Assembly: GCA_022826925.1 (NCBI GenBank)
Contig: JAJDTX010000108.1
Coordinates: 1-64,000, forward strand
Origin: Bryobacterales bacterium
Lineage (GTDB): Bacteria > Acidobacteriota > Terriglobia > Bryobacterales > UBA6623
DNA length: 64,000 nt
Direction: 5' to 3'
Below the pieces are notes generated by a model, which worked only from the letters and a program-made list of their open reading frames with translations, had not been told where the DNA came from and did not search any database. Shown here one piece after another: positions 25,439 through 35,110 of this stretch. The first letter of the stretch is position 1. The number at the start of each line of letters is the position of its first letter. The position numbers and the translations under genes were made by a program.

Positions 25439-28400
25439 TCAGAACTCGAAGCGAAGCGAGATCTGCGCCAGACGGCCGTTCGAGCCGACTAGGATGTTGG
25501 CGACCCGTCCGAACGCTCCACGGCCACGGCGCAGCTCAGGATTGGCGAACACAGCGCGGTTGAACAGGTTGTAGAAGTCCCCGCGAAGTTGCAACCGGTG
25601 CCGCTCGGTGAAGTGGAACCACTTGTGGACGGAGAGGTCGAATCCGTTGAAGCCGGGCCCGCAGCAGAGATTCCTGGGACTGTTCCCGATTCCGCCGGGC
25701 CCGGGTGCCGCGAACAGCGACGGCTCAAAGTAGTTGTTCGCCCTGACGTCGTCCCGCCAGTTGGACAACATCGAGACCGGCCCCATGATGTTGGGTCGCT
25801 GCACATGGGCGTACGTGTTCGATCGGTTGGTGTTCTCGACAACGCCGAACGGCACGCCGCTACGGAATTCGGCGATCAGCCCGATGCCCCAGCCCCCGAC
25901 AATGGCGTCCAAGGCTCCGCTCTCGAAGTCTATGGGACGGCCCTCGCCGAAGGGCAGTTCGTAGACAGCGCTTCCGATGAAGCGGTGCCTCACGTCGTTG
26001 CCCGAGAGCGCCTTGTCGAGGTGTCGCAGCGCGATGTGGGTGTATCCGTTGCCGACCTCGCCCCCGAGTTCCGTTGCCGCCTCGACGTCGTCGATGAACT
26101 TCGACCACGTGTAGTTCATCAGGAAGTTCATCCCCCCGGAGTAGCGCTTCTCGGCTTTCACATTCATCGAGTGGTAGGCGGAGTTGCCCCACGGCGGGCT
26201 CTCGTGCCAGACCGCGTTGAATTGCGGGAACGGTCTGGCCGTCTGCGACTGCTGTTCGGGCCCGCGGCCGCCCACAAGAGGAATCATGTTGATGTTGACG
26301 TTGGCCCCGCCCAGGTTGTGGCCAACGTTGCCTATGTAGCTGATTTCGGCAAGCAGGTTGCCCGGCAGCTCCCTCTGCAAGCCCAGGTTCCACTGCTGGT
26401 GCATGCCGTTGTGCTGGCTTTGCTGGAAGAAGTCGGGAGCTAGGCGGGGTCTGTCTCCGATCTGTACGGCGCCAAACGCAGGGGTTAGTTCCTCGCGCGG
26501 CACGTTGGGCATGCCATCGCTCAATCGGAACGCCCTGGTGAAGCCACCATCGGCCGACGTGAACGACCCGCTCAGGCTGAATCCGTTGAAGAGCGTGAAT
26601 GGCACGGCCCGTGCGTACATGCCGTTGTAGTTGATGCCGTATCCGCCGCGGACCACGAATCCGCGAGCTGCCTCCCATGCGAAGCCGAACCGCGGGCCGA
26701 AGTTGTTCGCGTCAAAGTCGTGGGCGTACTTGCTGCGGCCGTCCCGTCCCGAGAACGTAACCACGCCGGGACAATTGCAGACCGGATTGATTTCATCGAG
26801 GTCGAAACCGCTCTGGCGGTTGTCCTGTCGCTCCCACCTTGGCGTGTCGAGTTCCCACCGGAGGCCGATATTCAGCGTGAACGTAGGAGTGACCCTCCAG
26901 TCATCCTGGACGAAGACCCCATAAAAATCAGTCCGGCTCTCAAGGATATCGGCGTCGACGAGCTGTCCCGAACCCACGTGGCCGAGAAGCAATTCGGCGA
27001 GGCCGACGCCAGTGGCCCGGTTGCCAAAGTTGAACCGTCCTCCGGTCGACTGGTTGAAGTCGTCCACGTTCATCGCGAAGCGCCACTCGCCGCCGAATTT
27101 GATCTGGTGGTTGCCTCGGATCCAAGTGTAAGTGTCGACGAATTGCCACGTCTCGATCGGTGTCTGGATCCTTTCGTGGTTGCCCGCTCCCAGATTGGTC
27201 AGGCCATTGACCGCGATGCGGGCGGAAGCTTCCGGATTTACGCCCGGCACGTTGAGCTCGCCGTTCTTCCCGGAAAACCGTCCGGCAGACCGGTTGATGT
27301 GCAACCGGCGGCCCCAGTTGATGCGCACGTCCTGGATCAGGGTGGGAGAGAAGTGGTGGATCCAGCTTCCCGTCACATTGGTATGCCGGTTGGCGCGGGT
27401 GCCCGCCCTGGGGTCCGCAAAGTCGTTCGGGTAAACGGCGGCGACTGTCTGCGGATTCCGAGAAAACTGGAAGCGGCCGTACATGCGGTCGTTGACGCCA
27501 AGGTTGTGATCCACCTTCCCGGTGTAGAAGTCCTGTGTCAGGGCGTTCGAAGCGTTGTTGACGAAGTTGTTCGCCGGAGGTGTCGAAAGATCTCCTGGCT
27601 GGTTGGGGGCGGGATACCAGCCCGCGAACTGCCTGCCTAGCGAATCGATCCGGCTTTGGGGAATGATGTTGTTGGGGAAGACCCCTCCGCTAGGGTCATT
27701 GAGCACCAAGCCGGCACGGTTCGAGAAGTCGCCTCCGATCTCCGGCAGGTGCGGAACATCGTCGCTGGAATAGGTCACGCCGTTGCGGCGCCGCCCCCCT
27801 TCGTAGTTGAAGAAGTAGAAGGTCTTGTTCTTCGCGATCGGACCGCCGGCCGACGTGCCGAAGATGTTGTAGCGAAGCGGTGCCTTGCCCGGAGCGAAGA
27901 ACGTCCTCGTGTCGATGGCCTGGTTGCGGAAGAACTCGTAGGCCGCACCGTGAAAGTCATTCGTCCCGGAGCGGGTCGTCATGACGATGAATCCGCCCCC
28001 CGCTCGGCCGTACTCGGCCGAGTAGTTGCTCTGCTCGGCCTTGAACTCCTGCAGCGACTCCGCAGGGGGGTTCAGGCCGAGTTGGGCGATTCCCAGGGAC
28101 ATGTTCTGAATGACGGTTCCGTCAAGAGTCCACATCTGGTTACGGGACCGGCCGCCCGCCATCGAGAAGAACGGCAGCGCCTCCGCGCCACCCTCGTTGC
28201 GGTATGTGACGTTCCCCAGCAGGCGCACCAGCGAAGCGCTTCGCCGGCTCGCCAGCGGCATATTGAAGACGGTGTCGCGCTCGATGAACTGGCCAACCGT
28301 CGAGCTCTCCGTCTCCAGGAGGGGCGCAGCCGCCTCGACTTCGATCGTCTCGTTCACGTCGCCGACCTCCATTTCTATGTCGACGCCACGGACGCTGCCG

Positions 28401-28693
28401 GTCTCCAAGACGATGCCCGACTGGCTGTAGGTCTTGAACCCCTCGAACTCACAGACGAGTTCGTACTGTCCGGCCGCCACGAAGGGGAAGTTGTAGCTGC
28501 CCGAGGTATTGGTTTCGGCCGACATGGTGACCCCGGTATTGATGTTCGAAATCGTGACTTGCGCCCCCGGAATCACCGAGCCGGTGTTGTCGGACACCGT
28601 TCCTGTCAGGCGCGTCTGGGTCTGGGCTCCCAAGGGAATGGATGCCAAGACTAGGGCTGCTGCGAGAACAGCGAGTGTCGATTGCACTTTCAT
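25439..28693 (-). CDS. Oar-like TonB-dependent receptor, second copy
   Basis: A receptor of about 1,084 residues. Signal peptide MKVQSTLAVLAAALVLASIP with cleavage near LGAQ, carboxypeptidase-regulatory domain RLTGTVSDNTGSVIPGAQVT, plug segment MPLASRRSASLVRLLGNVTY and barrel with terminal FEF. ATG 28693 is chosen over the 7-codon upstream extension because AGGAGG lies 9 nt before it. Architecture is the same as the receptor at 281-3487, but in the plug the usual LPLNGRN is MPLASRR, marking a separate subfamily. Outer-membrane uptake of an unknown large ligand is the family role. No dedicated partner genes flank it; the neighbours are a toxin-antitoxin locus and fumC. Confidence 0.92.
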   Translation of the reverse strand: MKVQSTLAVLAAALVLASIPLGAQTQTRLTGTVSDNTGSVIPGAQVTISNINTGVTMSAETNTSGSYNFPFVAAGQYELVCEFEGFKTYSQSGIVLETGSVRGVDIEMEVGDVNETIEVEAAAPLLETESSTVGQFIERDTVFNMPLASRRSASLVRLLGNVTYRNEGGAEALPFFSMAGGRSRNQMWTLDGTVIQNMSLGIAQLGLNPPAESLQEFKAEQSNYSAEYGRAGGGFIVMTTRSGTNDFHGAAYEFFRNQAIDTRTFFAPGKAPLRYNIFGTSAGGPIAKNKTFYFFNYEGGRRRNGVTYSSDDVPHLPEIGGDFSNRAGLVLNDPSGGVFPNNIIPQSRIDSLGRQFAGWYPAPNQPGDLSTPPANNFVNNASNALTQDFYTGKVDHNLGVNDRMYGRFQFSRNPQTVAAVYPNDFADPRAGTRANRHTNVTGSWIHHFSPTLIQDVRINWGRRLHINRSAGRFSGKNGELNVPGVNPEASARIAVNGLTNLGAGNHERIQTPIETWQFVDTYTWIRGNHQIKFGGEWRFAMNVDDFNQSTGGRFNFGNRATGVGLAELLLGHVGSGQLVDADILESRTDFYGVFVQDDWRVTPTFTLNIGLRWELDTPRWERQDNRQSGFDLDEINPVCNCPGVVTFSGRDGRSKYAHDFDANNFGPRFGFAWEAARGFVVRGGYGINYNGMYARAVPFTLFNGFSLSGSFTSADGGFTRAFRLSDGMPNVPREELTPAFGAVQIGDRPRLAPDFFQQSQHNGMHQQWNLGLQRELPGNLLAEISYIGNVGHNLGGANVNINMIPLVGGRGPEQQSQTARPFPQFNAVWHESPPWGNSAYHSMNVKAEKRYSGGMNFLMNYTWSKFIDDVEAATELGGEVGNGYTHIALRHLDKALSGNDVRHRFIGSAVYELPFGEGRPIDFESGALDAIVGGWGIGLIAEFRSGVPFGVVENTNRSNTYAHVQRPNIMGPVSMLSNWRDDVRANNYFEPSLFAAPGPGGIGNSPRNLCCGPGFNGFDLSVHKWFHFTERHRLQLRGDFYNLFNRAVFANPELRRGRGAFGRVANILVGSNGRLAQISLRFEF

Positions 28694-29170
28694 TGGGGTT
28701 GCCTCCTCGACCAATCTCCCTGCGGCGCAGGGTGGTCGCGCTGCGTGGCCGGATTCTAGCCGTCGTTGGTCCGGGTGTCAAGGACGGGACGCGGATTTTC
28801 GGTTGGCCGGCGAACTGTCTCGAGGAACGGAATTTGACGGTAGTTTGGTCGCCAGAGACAGAGGTCCCTGGCTCGCGAACTGCGATTTTCCGCGGATCCC
28901 GGATCAAGCCTCAGGGCCTCACGGGCGACCGACCGGGCCTCATCGCCCCTGCCCTACAGCGCGAGCGTCTGGACTTCAAGCACGAGCGGTCCGGGATCGG
29001 TAGGCAGCAGGTCTATCTCGCCGGATCGAAGCCACGGCTGCGCCGAAAACTTCCGTCTGCAGCTGGTGGCCGGCGAGGTTGAGATGAGTGCCTGGTGAGT
29101 CTGGGTCTCATTCGACCGCCACTAGGAACGCGTCCCGCGCCCGCTTCTATCGCGGACTGCTTTACGCTGG
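28694..29170. other. Intergenic region between divergent TonB receptor and fumC
   Basis: 477 bp that should contain promoters in both directions. The clear element is the receptor's AGGAGG (about 28703-28708, minus strand). GC-rich frames on both strands are open through it but none has coding character. I see no RNA gene, terminator or repeat. Confidence 0.4.
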
Positions 29171-30568
29171 ATGTTTATGACCGGCGACAAGGACTACCGC
29201 ATTGAGATCGATTCGATGGGGGAGGTGCGCGTGCCGCGCGCTGCTCTCTATAAGGCGCAGACCCAGCGAGCGATAGAGAATTTTCCGATCAGCGGGACAC
29301 GCTTTTCGCGTACTTTCATCCGCTCCCTGGGCCTGGTCAAGTCCGCGGCCGCGGCGGTGAACTGCGACCTAGGCCTAATGTCTGCGGACATGGCGCAGGC
29401 CATCCAAGCAGCCGCGGCTGAAGTGGCGGATGGCGAGCACGATGACCAGTTTCCGATCGATATCTTCCAGACCGGCTCGGGGACCTCGACCAACATGAAC
29501 GCTAACGAAGTCATCGCCACTCTGGCTAGCGCCAAGCTGGGCCAGCCCGTGCATCCGAACGATCACGTCAACATGGGGCAGTCGAGCAATGACGTGATTC
29601 CGACAGCCATCCACGTCTCGGCCTACTTGGAGACCTCGGAGGTGACGCTCCCGGGCATGGCTCAGCTGCACTCGTCCCTTACAGCCAAGGCTGAGGCGCT
29701 GGACCACGTGGTCAAGATGGGCCGCACTCATCTGATGGATGCGCTGCCGATTCGGCTAAGCCAAGAGCTGGGGGGGTGGGCCGAGCAGATCGCACAGGGC
29801 CAGCAGAGGGTGCGCGCGGCGCTTTCGCGGATTTCGCCGCTCGCCCTCGGCGGCACGGCGGTTGGCACAGGAGTCAACGCCCACCCGGAATTCGGCCCGA
29901 GGGTGGCGAAACGACTATCGGCCCAGACCGGCCTCCCGTTTATCTCCAGCCGCAATTACTTCGTCAGCCTCTCCAGTCAGGACGCAGCGGTCGAACTGAG
30001 CGGGCAGTTCAAGACGGCGGCGGTCTCGCTGCTCAAGATCGCCAATGACCTGCGCTGGATGAACAGCGGCCCGATCGCGGGCATCTCCGACATCGCCCTG
30101 CCGTCCCTGCAGCCCGGCTCTAGCATCATGCCCGGCAAGGTGAACCCCGTGATACCGGAAGCCGTCGCCATGGTCTGCGCCCAGGTCATCGGCAACGATG
30201 CCACGATCACCGTGGCCGGCCAGTCCGGGAACTTCCAGCTCAACGTCATGTTGCCAGTGGTCGCGCACAACCTGCTCGAGAGCGCTCGGCTGCTGGGCAA
30301 CGCTTCGGTTGTGCTGGCGGAGAAGTCCATCGAGGGCTTCGTTGCGAATGAAGACCGGTCTAGGGAACTGGCGGAGCGCAATCCGATTTTGGTGACTGCG
30401 CTCAACCCAGTGATCGGCTACGAGAAGGGGGCGGCGGTGGCCAAGCGGGCGTATGCCGAAGGTCGGCGCGTCAAGGAAGTGGCGGCAGAGGACACCGACC
30501 TTAGCACCGAGGATCTCGACCGGCTGTTGGACCCGCGAGCCATGACAGAGGGCGGGATCGCCGAGTAG
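29171..30568 (+). CDS. fumC: Class II fumarate hydratase
   Basis: A 465-residue cytoplasmic enzyme that interconverts fumarate and L-malate in the TCA cycle. Diagnostic segments are FQTGSGTSTNMNANEVIA, HPNDHVNMGQSSNDV, KMGRTHLMDALPIRLSQE, GGTAVGTGVNAHPEF and the family signature GSSIMPGKVNP (about residue 316-326) with the mobile catalytic loop Ser. Length is normal for FumC (about 460). ATG 29171 and ATG 29177 are both possible; GGATG just upstream is a weak ribosome site. Aspartate ammonia-lyase is the close paralogue, but the GSSIMPGKVNPVIPEAV context and overall similarity favour fumarase. Monocistronic; converges with the waaA-lpxK fusion. Confidence 0.92.
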   Translation: MFMTGDKDYRIEIDSMGEVRVPRAALYKAQTQRAIENFPISGTRFSRTFIRSLGLVKSAAAAVNCDLGLMSADMAQAIQAAAAEVADGEHDDQFPIDIFQTGSGTSTNMNANEVIATLASAKLGQPVHPNDHVNMGQSSNDVIPTAIHVSAYLETSEVTLPGMAQLHSSLTAKAEALDHVVKMGRTHLMDALPIRLSQELGGWAEQIAQGQQRVRAALSRISPLALGGTAVGTGVNAHPEFGPRVAKRLSAQTGLPFISSRNYFVSLSSQDAAVELSGQFKTAAVSLLKIANDLRWMNSGPIAGISDIALPSLQPGSSIMPGKVNPVIPEAVAMVCAQVIGNDATITVAGQSGNFQLNVMLPVVAHNLLESARLLGNASVVLAEKSIEGFVANEDRSRELAERNPILVTALNPVIGYEKGAAVAKRAYAEGRRVKEVAAEDTDLSTEDLDRLLDPRAMTEGGIAE

Positions 30569-30591
30569 CGCTGGGCCGCGCGCGTTCCGGG

Positions 30592-32946
30592 TCAGACGGT
30601 GCGCAGCGCGAGGAGCTCTTCCAGCAATTCTTCCGCGGCATCGACTTCCAGATCGACGCGCAGGGCGTAAGTCGGAATCGGCGGCGCGGCCTCTCCCAGG
30701 TTCATGACGTCTTTGGATGTGGTGAGCAAGGCTTCGGCTCCGGCGGCGTCGGCGGACCGCGCCAGTTCCTCCAGATCGCGGCGCGAGTAGCGGTGATGGT
30801 CTCTGTACGCCCGTTCCAGCACTACGTCGTATCCCAGTTCCCGAGCTTGCAGGAAGAACGCCGAAGCGTTCCCGATCCCGCAGAAGCACGCGACGCGTTT
30901 TCCGATCAAGCTGTCGATCTGATGGATTCTCTCAGTGGCTACTGCGACTAAGTCCTTGGCTACGGTGCGGGACCGGAAGATCTTGGTGCCCGGGTTGGCC
31001 TCGCGAATGGCTTCGTGCAACGCTGTGTGCTCGTGCCTGGCAATGTTACGGGTAATCATCACAATGTCCGCGTCTTGGAGGCTAGATACAGGCTCGCGCA
31101 GGCGCCCCAAGGGCAGCGTGTAGCCGTTGCCGAACGGCCGGCGGCTGTCCAGTAGCACGATATTGAGCGACCGCTGCAGCTGCATGTGCTGGAATCCGTC
31201 GTCGAGTATCAGGTACTCGGGGTCCGCTCGATCCGCGATCATGCGTCCCGCTTCGTAACGATCAGCACTCACTGCCACGAATGTGCTCGGAGCGGTCTCG
31301 GCGAACCGACGCGCCAACATTGCCGGCTCGTCGCCGCACAGGCGCGGATCGACAGCCTCGCCGGCGAGCACCAGTTGCGTCCGGTGGCTTTCTTCGCGGC
31401 CGTAGCCCCGTGTCAGCACTGCAGCCGGATATCCCCGCTCGGCCAGCCTCTCTACCAGCCATGCCACCATGGGCGTCTTGCCCGTGCCGCCCACTGTCAA
31501 GTTACCGACCGACACGGTCGGAAGCGCAAGCCGCCGGGCCGTCAGCAGCCCTCGGCCATAGGCCCAGCGACGCACTCTTGCAGCAGCGGCCCACGCTGCT
31601 GTCGGCAAGGCCAGCCCGAGGCGGGCCGTGAGCGATGGCGTGTGAGTCGGCAGGGCGCCGTGGTACAGGCGGGTCGCCTCGTCAACCGCGAGGTCCGACG
31701 CGCCCCGCTTCCGATTCAGAAGCTCCTTGCCGGCAGCGCCAACCCTCTGTCTCCGGGGGGGATCGGCGGCCAGACTCAGAATGGTCTCGCCCAGCTCTTC
31801 CGCGTCTTGCACTTGGACGAGGCCGCCAGCCCGCAGCAGGTCGGAGGCGATGTCTCGGAAGTTCTGCATGTGAGGCCCGACCACGACGGCTTTGTCGTGG
31901 ATAACCGCCTCTAGCACGTTGTGGCCGCCCCAGCCGTTCAGCGAGCCGCCGACGAAGACCAGATCTGCCCTCTCGTACAGGGCCGCCAGTTCCCCCAAGC
32001 TGTCCAGCACAAGCACCGCTGCCTCGTGCGAGATCGGAACTGTATCGAGACGAGAGCGTCGGTATACCGGCAGGTCCGCCGCTTGCAGCACTGCGGCGGC
32101 TTCGTCGAAGCGATGCGGGTGCCTCGGTGCGACGACGGCAAGCAAGTCAGGCACGGCCTCGGCCAGCGCTCGAAGCGTCGGCACGAGCATCTCTTCCTCG
32201 CCCGCGCGGGTGCTACCAGCGATAAACAGCAGGCTGCGACCGGACCGGCTCAGCGCTGACTCAATGTCATCCGACAGCTCGGTTCGGCCTGCGGCGACGT
32301 CGATGTCGTACTTGAGGTTCCCGCCGACACGAGTGGTCGAAGGCGTAGCGCCGGCTGCAACGAACCTTTCCCGATCCGTCTCTGATTGCGCCAGTATGAG
32401 ACGGGCACAGCGCAGCACGGGTCCGAACAACAAGCGCGACCTGCGGTAGCTTGGTGCCGCTCGGTCGGAGATCCGACCGTTGACGATCAGCGCCGGGATA
32501 CCCAGGCTGTTGGCTTGGAAGAAGTAGTTCGGCCACAACTCCGTCTCGCTCACCAAGAGCAAGCGCGGCTGGAGTCTGCGGAACACTCGCGACACGCACC
32601 ACGGCAGGTCAAGAGGGGCGCGGAAGACGAACTCCACGAGTCCTGCGAGCTGGCCTTCGGCCAGCTTCCGGCCTGTTGCGGTGCCGGTGCTGACTACGAT
32701 GGGAACGCTCGGCTGGGCGTCGCGCAGACGCCGCAGCAGCGGCAGGGACGACTGCACTTCGCCAACCGATACGGCGTGAAACCAAATTGGATCGGCGCCG
32801 GTCGTACTAGTCTGGGCGGGCAGGAAGCCGAGGGCTTCGCCGAGACTGCTCCAGCTGTGTCCCTTGGCCAGGCTGCGCACGATCCAGTAGGGAAACGCCA
32901 GCGGCGTTAGGAGCGTAATCAGCAGGTTGTACAGCAGGCGGATCAA
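30592..32946 (-). CDS. waaA-lpxK: Bifunctional Kdo transferase WaaA - lipid A 4'-kinase LpxK fusion
   Basis: A 784-residue fusion of two lipid A/Kdo enzymes. Residues 1-430 are WaaA (KdtA): an N-terminal membrane anchor MIRLLYNLLITLLTPLAFPY, then FHAVSVGEVQSSLPLLRRL with the catalytic Glu, VSETELWPNYF, GSTRAGEEE and FVGGSLNGWGGHNVLE. Residues about 440-784 are LpxK: TVSVGNLTVGGTGKTPMVAW is its P-loop (about 478-497), followed by LTRGYGR, GDEPAMLARR and LDDGFQH, ending in the LpxK C-terminal domain. Both act at the cytoplasmic face of the inner membrane, LpxK phosphorylating the lipid A disaccharide that WaaA then glycosylates. The start is TTG 32946, without a strong ribosome site. Separate genes are the rule in proteobacteria. 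Confidence 0.93.
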   Translation of the reverse strand: MIRLLYNLLITLLTPLAFPYWIVRSLAKGHSWSSLGEALGFLPAQTSTTGADPIWFHAVSVGEVQSSLPLLRRLRDAQPSVPIVVSTGTATGRKLAEGQLAGLVEFVFRAPLDLPWCVSRVFRRLQPRLLLVSETELWPNYFFQANSLGIPALIVNGRISDRAAPSYRRSRLLFGPVLRCARLILAQSETDRERFVAAGATPSTTRVGGNLKYDIDVAAGRTELSDDIESALSRSGRSLLFIAGSTRAGEEEMLVPTLRALAEAVPDLLAVVAPRHPHRFDEAAAVLQAADLPVYRRSRLDTVPISHEAAVLVLDSLGELAALYERADLVFVGGSLNGWGGHNVLEAVIHDKAVVVGPHMQNFRDIASDLLRAGGLVQVQDAEELGETILSLAADPPRRQRVGAAGKELLNRKRGASDLAVDEATRLYHGALPTHTPSLTARLGLALPTAAWAAAARVRRWAYGRGLLTARRLALPTVSVGNLTVGGTGKTPMVAWLVERLAERGYPAAVLTRGYGREESHRTQLVLAGEAVDPRLCGDEPAMLARRFAETAPSTFVAVSADRYEAGRMIADRADPEYLILDDGFQHMQLQRSLNIVLLDSRRPFGNGYTLPLGRLREPVSSLQDADIVMITRNIARHEHTALHEAIREANPGTKIFRSRTVAKDLVAVATERIHQIDSLIGKRVACFCGIGNASAFFLQARELGYDVVLERAYRDHHRYSRRDLEELARSADAAGAEALLTTSKDVMNLGEAAPPIPTYALRVDLEVDAAEELLEELLALRTV

Positions 32947-32960
32947 GCGGCAGCAGACAG

Positions 32961-33599
32961 ATGGGTATTATGGCAGCAAGCATGCGACGCACATTGACTG
33001 TGGCGGTGGCTCTCGCGGGCATCGCGCTGGGCTCGGCGGTGGCCGCGGGCGAATTCCGCGCCAAGACGGCGGACAAGTACCCCGCCAAGCAAAAGCAGGG
33101 CGATCTCATCGTTGCCGTCAAGCCGTTCGTTTCGAACAAGGACCAGCAGAGCGCATTCGGCAAGGTGCGCCCGTACCAGCACGGGATCATGCCGATGCTG
33201 CTCGTGCTGTCCAATACGGGAAAGAACATCTACTCGTTGGAGAACATGCAGGTGCGCTTCATCGCCGCCGATCGGCAGAGTTTGGACCCCATCCGGGGCG
33301 AAGACCTCGCGAGCTTCAATCCAGATGGACACCAGCCAACGCGGAGGAACGTTCCGGGGGTGCCCGGACTCAGCAAGACGCGGGTCAAGAAGGGTCCGCT
33401 GAACCGGCCGCAGATCACCCAGAGCGAGTTCGTGACCCCCATCGTGACGCCCAAGAGCACGGCCAGCGGATTCGTGTACTTCTGGACCGGCACGGAAGCG
33501 TCTCTGGCGGGCGCGTCGGCCTATGTTTCCGGAATCTACGACATCACGAACGGGCGGGACCTTTTCTACTTCGAGATCCCGCTCGGAAGGGGCAGGTAG
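32961..33599 (+). CDS. Secreted protein of unknown function
   Basis: A protein of up to 212 residues that I do not recognise. The signal peptide MRRTLTVAVALAGIALGSAV begins at ATG 32982 (cleavage near AAG-E); ATG 32961 and 32970 are alternative in-frame starts, and none has a clear ribosome site. The mature part is basic and probably beta-rich, with KTRVKKGPLNRPQI and a hydrophobic C-terminal half including FVYFWTGTEASLAGASAYVS. Its start is only 14 bp from the divergent waaA-lpxK start, so the two share a very compact promoter region and might be co-regulated, which would fit an envelope role. Confidence 0.65.
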   Translation: MGIMAASMRRTLTVAVALAGIALGSAVAAGEFRAKTADKYPAKQKQGDLIVAVKPFVSNKDQQSAFGKVRPYQHGIMPMLLVLSNTGKNIYSLENMQVRFIAADRQSLDPIRGEDLASFNPDGHQPTRRNVPGVPGLSKTRVKKGPLNRPQITQSEFVTPIVTPKSTASGFVYFWTGTEASLAGASAYVSGIYDITNGRDLFYFEIPLGRGR

Positions 33600-33787
33600 C
33601 AGCGCTCGAACGTGGGCTCCGTAGGAGTCGACGTGCCAGGCTCTCGAAGCCAGCTCGGATGTTGCTTGTCGGCTGAGTGCCCGCTGCAAACGGACCTGTC
33701 GGCTGTCGAGCGGAGCAGTTCAGCAAACTTGCGAGCCTGCGGCTGTCGCAATGCTTGTCGAGCACGACTGCCCCGGGGCGACGGAGG

Positions 33788-35110
33788 CTAGTTCGACACC
33801 GCCTTGAGTCCGACACCCACGATCGCCAGGATGCTGGCCCAGAGCAAGAGGTCGTACGCACGGGACGGGCGGAGAGCCCGCGGCAGGCGCCGGTAGCGGA
33901 ATTGGTGGGCCGCGAAGACCACCTGCAGCAGAAGGGCGGCCAGGGCGATACCGCCCAGGCTCACCATGAACAGCGGGGCGCGAACGTACAGGTACAGAAC
34001 CGTCCAGATCAGCGGGAGAGCCCAGGCCAGTGCGCCGACCCACCGCCGTCGCGACTCCGTGTTGGCGTAGTCGAGCAGGCCGCACTGTGCGAATGCATCA
34101 GCGAACATGCGGGTGCTGGAAGCGCATGCCACGAAGAGCGTGGAGTACAGCGCCGTCACCGCGCCGGCCAGGAACAGGCCCATTGCGCCAGGTCCGAGTG
34201 TCTCGGTATAGATGCCAGACAAGGCTTCGATGATTCCCGGTCCCTCCGGTACCGGACCGCGTCCGTGAAGTACCGCGGCTCCCAGCACGTAGAACGCTGC
34301 TGTCGTGGTGGTGTAGATCAACAGCGAGGCGATTGCGTCCACGTACATCACTCGAATCCAACCACGAGCGCGCGCAGCCCACTCGGAGGAGCCGTCATTG
34401 GGCCCGGCATGTGCCGCGTAGCCCTTTTCGATGCACCAGTAGGGGTACGAGATGATCTCGTCCGCGCTCACCCCGGTGAGCCCGAACGCAGCCACGGCTA
34501 CGCCCACGGCCGCCGCGGGCAGTTCGAAAGTCAGGCCTTCTGCCAGCATCCCCGCGCTGATGCGGTAGGGCGTCCACTGCAGCAGCAGAGCGCAGACTAT
34601 GGTCACTGTCGAGAACATCGCGGTCAGCACCATCGCTGTGCGCTCGACGAAGCCGTAGCCGCCGCGCCACACGAGCATCGAAGTGGTCAGGCCGCAAGCC
34701 CACGCCCAAACACTCGCGGGAGCCCAGGGGAAGGCTAGGTGCAGTGCGAGCGCCACCGCGCCTACAATGCCGCCGTACTGGACAAGCTGAATCAGCTTGA
34801 CGCCAAGCCAGACGACCAAAGACCACGACACTCCGCGCCATTTCGGGCCGGGCAGGCGGTTGAAGGAGTGAAGCGTGGTCTCGCCGGAACCGATTGCGTG
34901 CTTGCCGAACTCCAGCTGCACGACCACCTTGACGGCGCAGCTGACGAAGATGACCCACAACGCGACGAAGCCGGCCGAGGCTCCGAGAGCGGTGGTCATG
35001 ATGAGTTCGCCCGAGCCGACGATGTTGGCGGTGAGGATTAGCGACGGGCCGATGTTGCGCAGCGTGCTGAGCAGGCTATGCGGCGGTTCGCGAACAGGAG
35101 AAGAGTTCAT
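33788..35110 (-). CDS. Nramp-family transporter lacking the DPGN motif
   Basis: A 440-residue polytopic inner-membrane protein with about 11 hydrophobic helices. The first helix reads GPSLILTANIVGSGELIMTT; in classical Nramp/MntH metal transporters this position has DPGN, whose Asp and Asn bind Mn2+ or Fe2+. Helix 6 (GVAVAAFGLTGVSADEIISY) also lacks the usual MPHN-type Met. It therefore belongs to the divergent Nramp-related group common in environmental bacteria, with a possibly different cargo. ATG 35110 is a reasonable start; no strong ribosome site is seen. Monocistronic on the minus strand. A second such protein is encoded at 53807. Confidence 0.8.
   Translation of the reverse strand: MNSSPVREPPHSLLSTLRNIGPSLILTANIVGSGELIMTTALGASAGFVALWVIFVSCAVKVVVQLEFGKHAIGSGETTLHSFNRLPGPKWRGVSWSLVVWLGVKLIQLVQYGGIVGAVALALHLAFPWAPASVWAWACGLTTSMLVWRGGYGFVERTAMVLTAMFSTVTIVCALLLQWTPYRISAGMLAEGLTFELPAAAVGVAVAAFGLTGVSADEIISYPYWCIEKGYAAHAGPNDGSSEWAARARGWIRVMYVDAIASLLIYTTTTAAFYVLGAAVLHGRGPVPEGPGIIEALSGIYTETLGPGAMGLFLAGAVTALYSTLFVACASSTRMFADAFAQCGLLDYANTESRRRWVGALAWALPLIWTVLYLYVRAPLFMVSLGGIALAALLLQVVFAAHQFRYRRLPRALRPSRAYDLLLWASILAIVGVGLKAVSN

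Noticed and set aside
33677..34738. Plus-strand open frame opposite the Nramp-like gene
   Set aside because: Antisense to membrane helices, rich in His, Arg and Gln, no start signal; the minus-strand product is a clear transporter.
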